A stretch of DNA of 64,000 nt from Litsea cubeba (Eukaryota; Streptophyta; Magnoliopsida; Laurales; Lauraceae): assembly GCA_012931725.1 (NCBI GenBank), contig CM022948.1, positions 60,146,549-60,210,548 on the forward strand. The letters are read 5' to 3'. Below, piece after piece: positions 63,097 through 64,000 of the stretch. The position numbers and the translations under genes were made by a program. The notes beneath the pieces are model-generated. The model ran no database searches. It saw only the letters and a program-made list of their open reading frames with translations, and had not been told where the DNA came from. Position 1 is the stretch's first letter. Every line of letters starts with the position of its first letter.

Positions 63097-64000
63097 TTTT
63101 GTGTGTGTTTGGTCAGGTGCAGATGTCTTGCACTCAAGACCATGTGAGTGAGATACGTGCAAGATGGCCCGAGGAGCCCACTTGGGCCCCACCAATCAAG
63201 GATGAGGTTGGGGATGGAAAGATTATGTGAAATTTCAAGTTAATTGTAAGATTCCGAGCAAATTAAATAATATTTAATGCTTACAAAATCAATTTGTGAA
63301 TTAAACAATGGAATTAATCAAATTGGGGGAAAGCAACCCACATTGAAAAATTAGGACACAATTAGGGTGTAAATTTAATTAGGGCAAGATTTGGGAATTA
63401 TAGGGAAATTTTGAAATTTTTAGAAACTATACGGGTGTCTCTCGTAATTTCAAAAATATGTCAACATTGGGCTTATGTGATAGAGAATAATTAGTTATGA
63501 AAATGAAACCTTTATAAAACATGTAGAAGGGCACTTTATTTAAAAAGGGAACTATAAGCAGCATGTGTGGGGGCTATAAGGGACCCACAAATTGTGCATG
63601 AATTAAAATAAAAGGGTTGGTCGGCTTGGACAACATTGTAGGCAGCAAGTTGGACTTGGTTTTAATATTAATATAAGACCTATTAGAACTTATCATAGAA
63701 GGACAACTAAGAGGAGAGGATTCTTGAGGCAAATCGGTCCCAAAGTATTACTTAAAGAGTACAACACAAGAGTCACACGACACTAGCACCATTCCATGTC
63801 ATAACAGGTGGCCAAGTGGAGTTGTAAAATAACACATGTAGCATGCATGTGGGGCCCAAAAAGGAGGACTACTAGTAGTATACAGATGGTTTAAGTGACT
63901 GGTTTTGATGGGCAGCCATATGTTTCAACTGGATTGAATATTGGGGCCACTATGAGTTGTATCAAGAGGAGTTTCCTGTCATATGGACTCATAGTTGTGA

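Larger units (their letters stand above)
59083..64000 (-). other. SRT1: SRT1 intron extending to the window edge
   Basis: No upstream sirtuin exon (GAGISTSSGIPDFRG region) was found on the - strand up to 64000. It contains MITEs, a SINE, a TRIM, a small hAT-like element and a microsatellite, listed separately. 63100-64000 shows nothing recognisable. Confidence 0.65.

Noticed and set aside
1..64000. CRISPR arrays, rRNA or complete tRNA genes, endogenous pararetrovirus
   Set aside because: None seen. The tRNA-like motifs all sit in SINE-like contexts, and every reverse transcriptase fragment is of copia or LINE type.

Overview
The window is nuclear DNA from a flowering plant with a transposon-rich genome. 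It is AT-rich, has GT-AG introns of up to 11 kb, and carries plant-type Ty1/copia elements, L1-type LINEs, tRNA-related SINEs, hAT derivatives, TRIMs, MITEs and a Helitron terminus. Species cannot be fixed from the sequence. The very long, repeat-filled introns suggest a large genome.

Two host genes face each other tail to tail. On the + strand, 6854-12835 holds the last five exons of an ABC1/ADCK (UbiB-like) atypical kinase gene; its kinase-core exons must lie left of the window. On the - strand, 16662-59082 holds ten exons of a SIRT6-class sirtuin (plant SRT1 type). They run from just before the catalytic His motif to the stop codon, while the N-terminal NAD-fold exons lie beyond 64000. All visible exons join in frame through canonical splice sites. 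The visible part of the sirtuin gene spans more than 42 kb for about 0.87 kb of coding sequence.

Nearly everything else is transposable elements, most sitting in those introns. From left to right: (1) 1-6756 is a nest in which a copia element with one long open polyprotein frame sits in a LINE, which sits in a decayed antisense copia. (2) 16.9-18.7 kb and 61.4-62.1 kb carry TRIMs with initiator-Met-tRNA type primer sites. (3) 20.9-22.2 kb is a cluster of MITE copies in alternating orientation. (4) 25928-28179 is a 2.25-kb solo LTR with a perfect 5-bp target duplication. (5) 29026-34861 is a copia element whose gag is damaged and whose left LTR is split by a 1.17-kb hAT-like element. (6) 39235-44332 is a chimeric retroelement: 70-bp identical outer LTRs enclose a gag-less copia pol that still carries its own 278-bp LTR on one side only. 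(7) 44439-48669 is a long hAT-like element holding a 40-bp-period minisatellite and a LINE. (8) 50-57.7 kb contains many small hAT-like elements, each built from a reiterated short motif and most flanked by 8-bp duplications.

The clearest system-level signal is this last set. At least four families of non-autonomous hAT-like elements have interiors made of repeated short motifs (AGCGG, GACTCGG, GTATCG/CGATAC, GGGTCGGGC). Their ends and target duplications can be placed to the base in most copies. The most intact autonomous-type insertions inside the sirtuin gene are all antisense to it.
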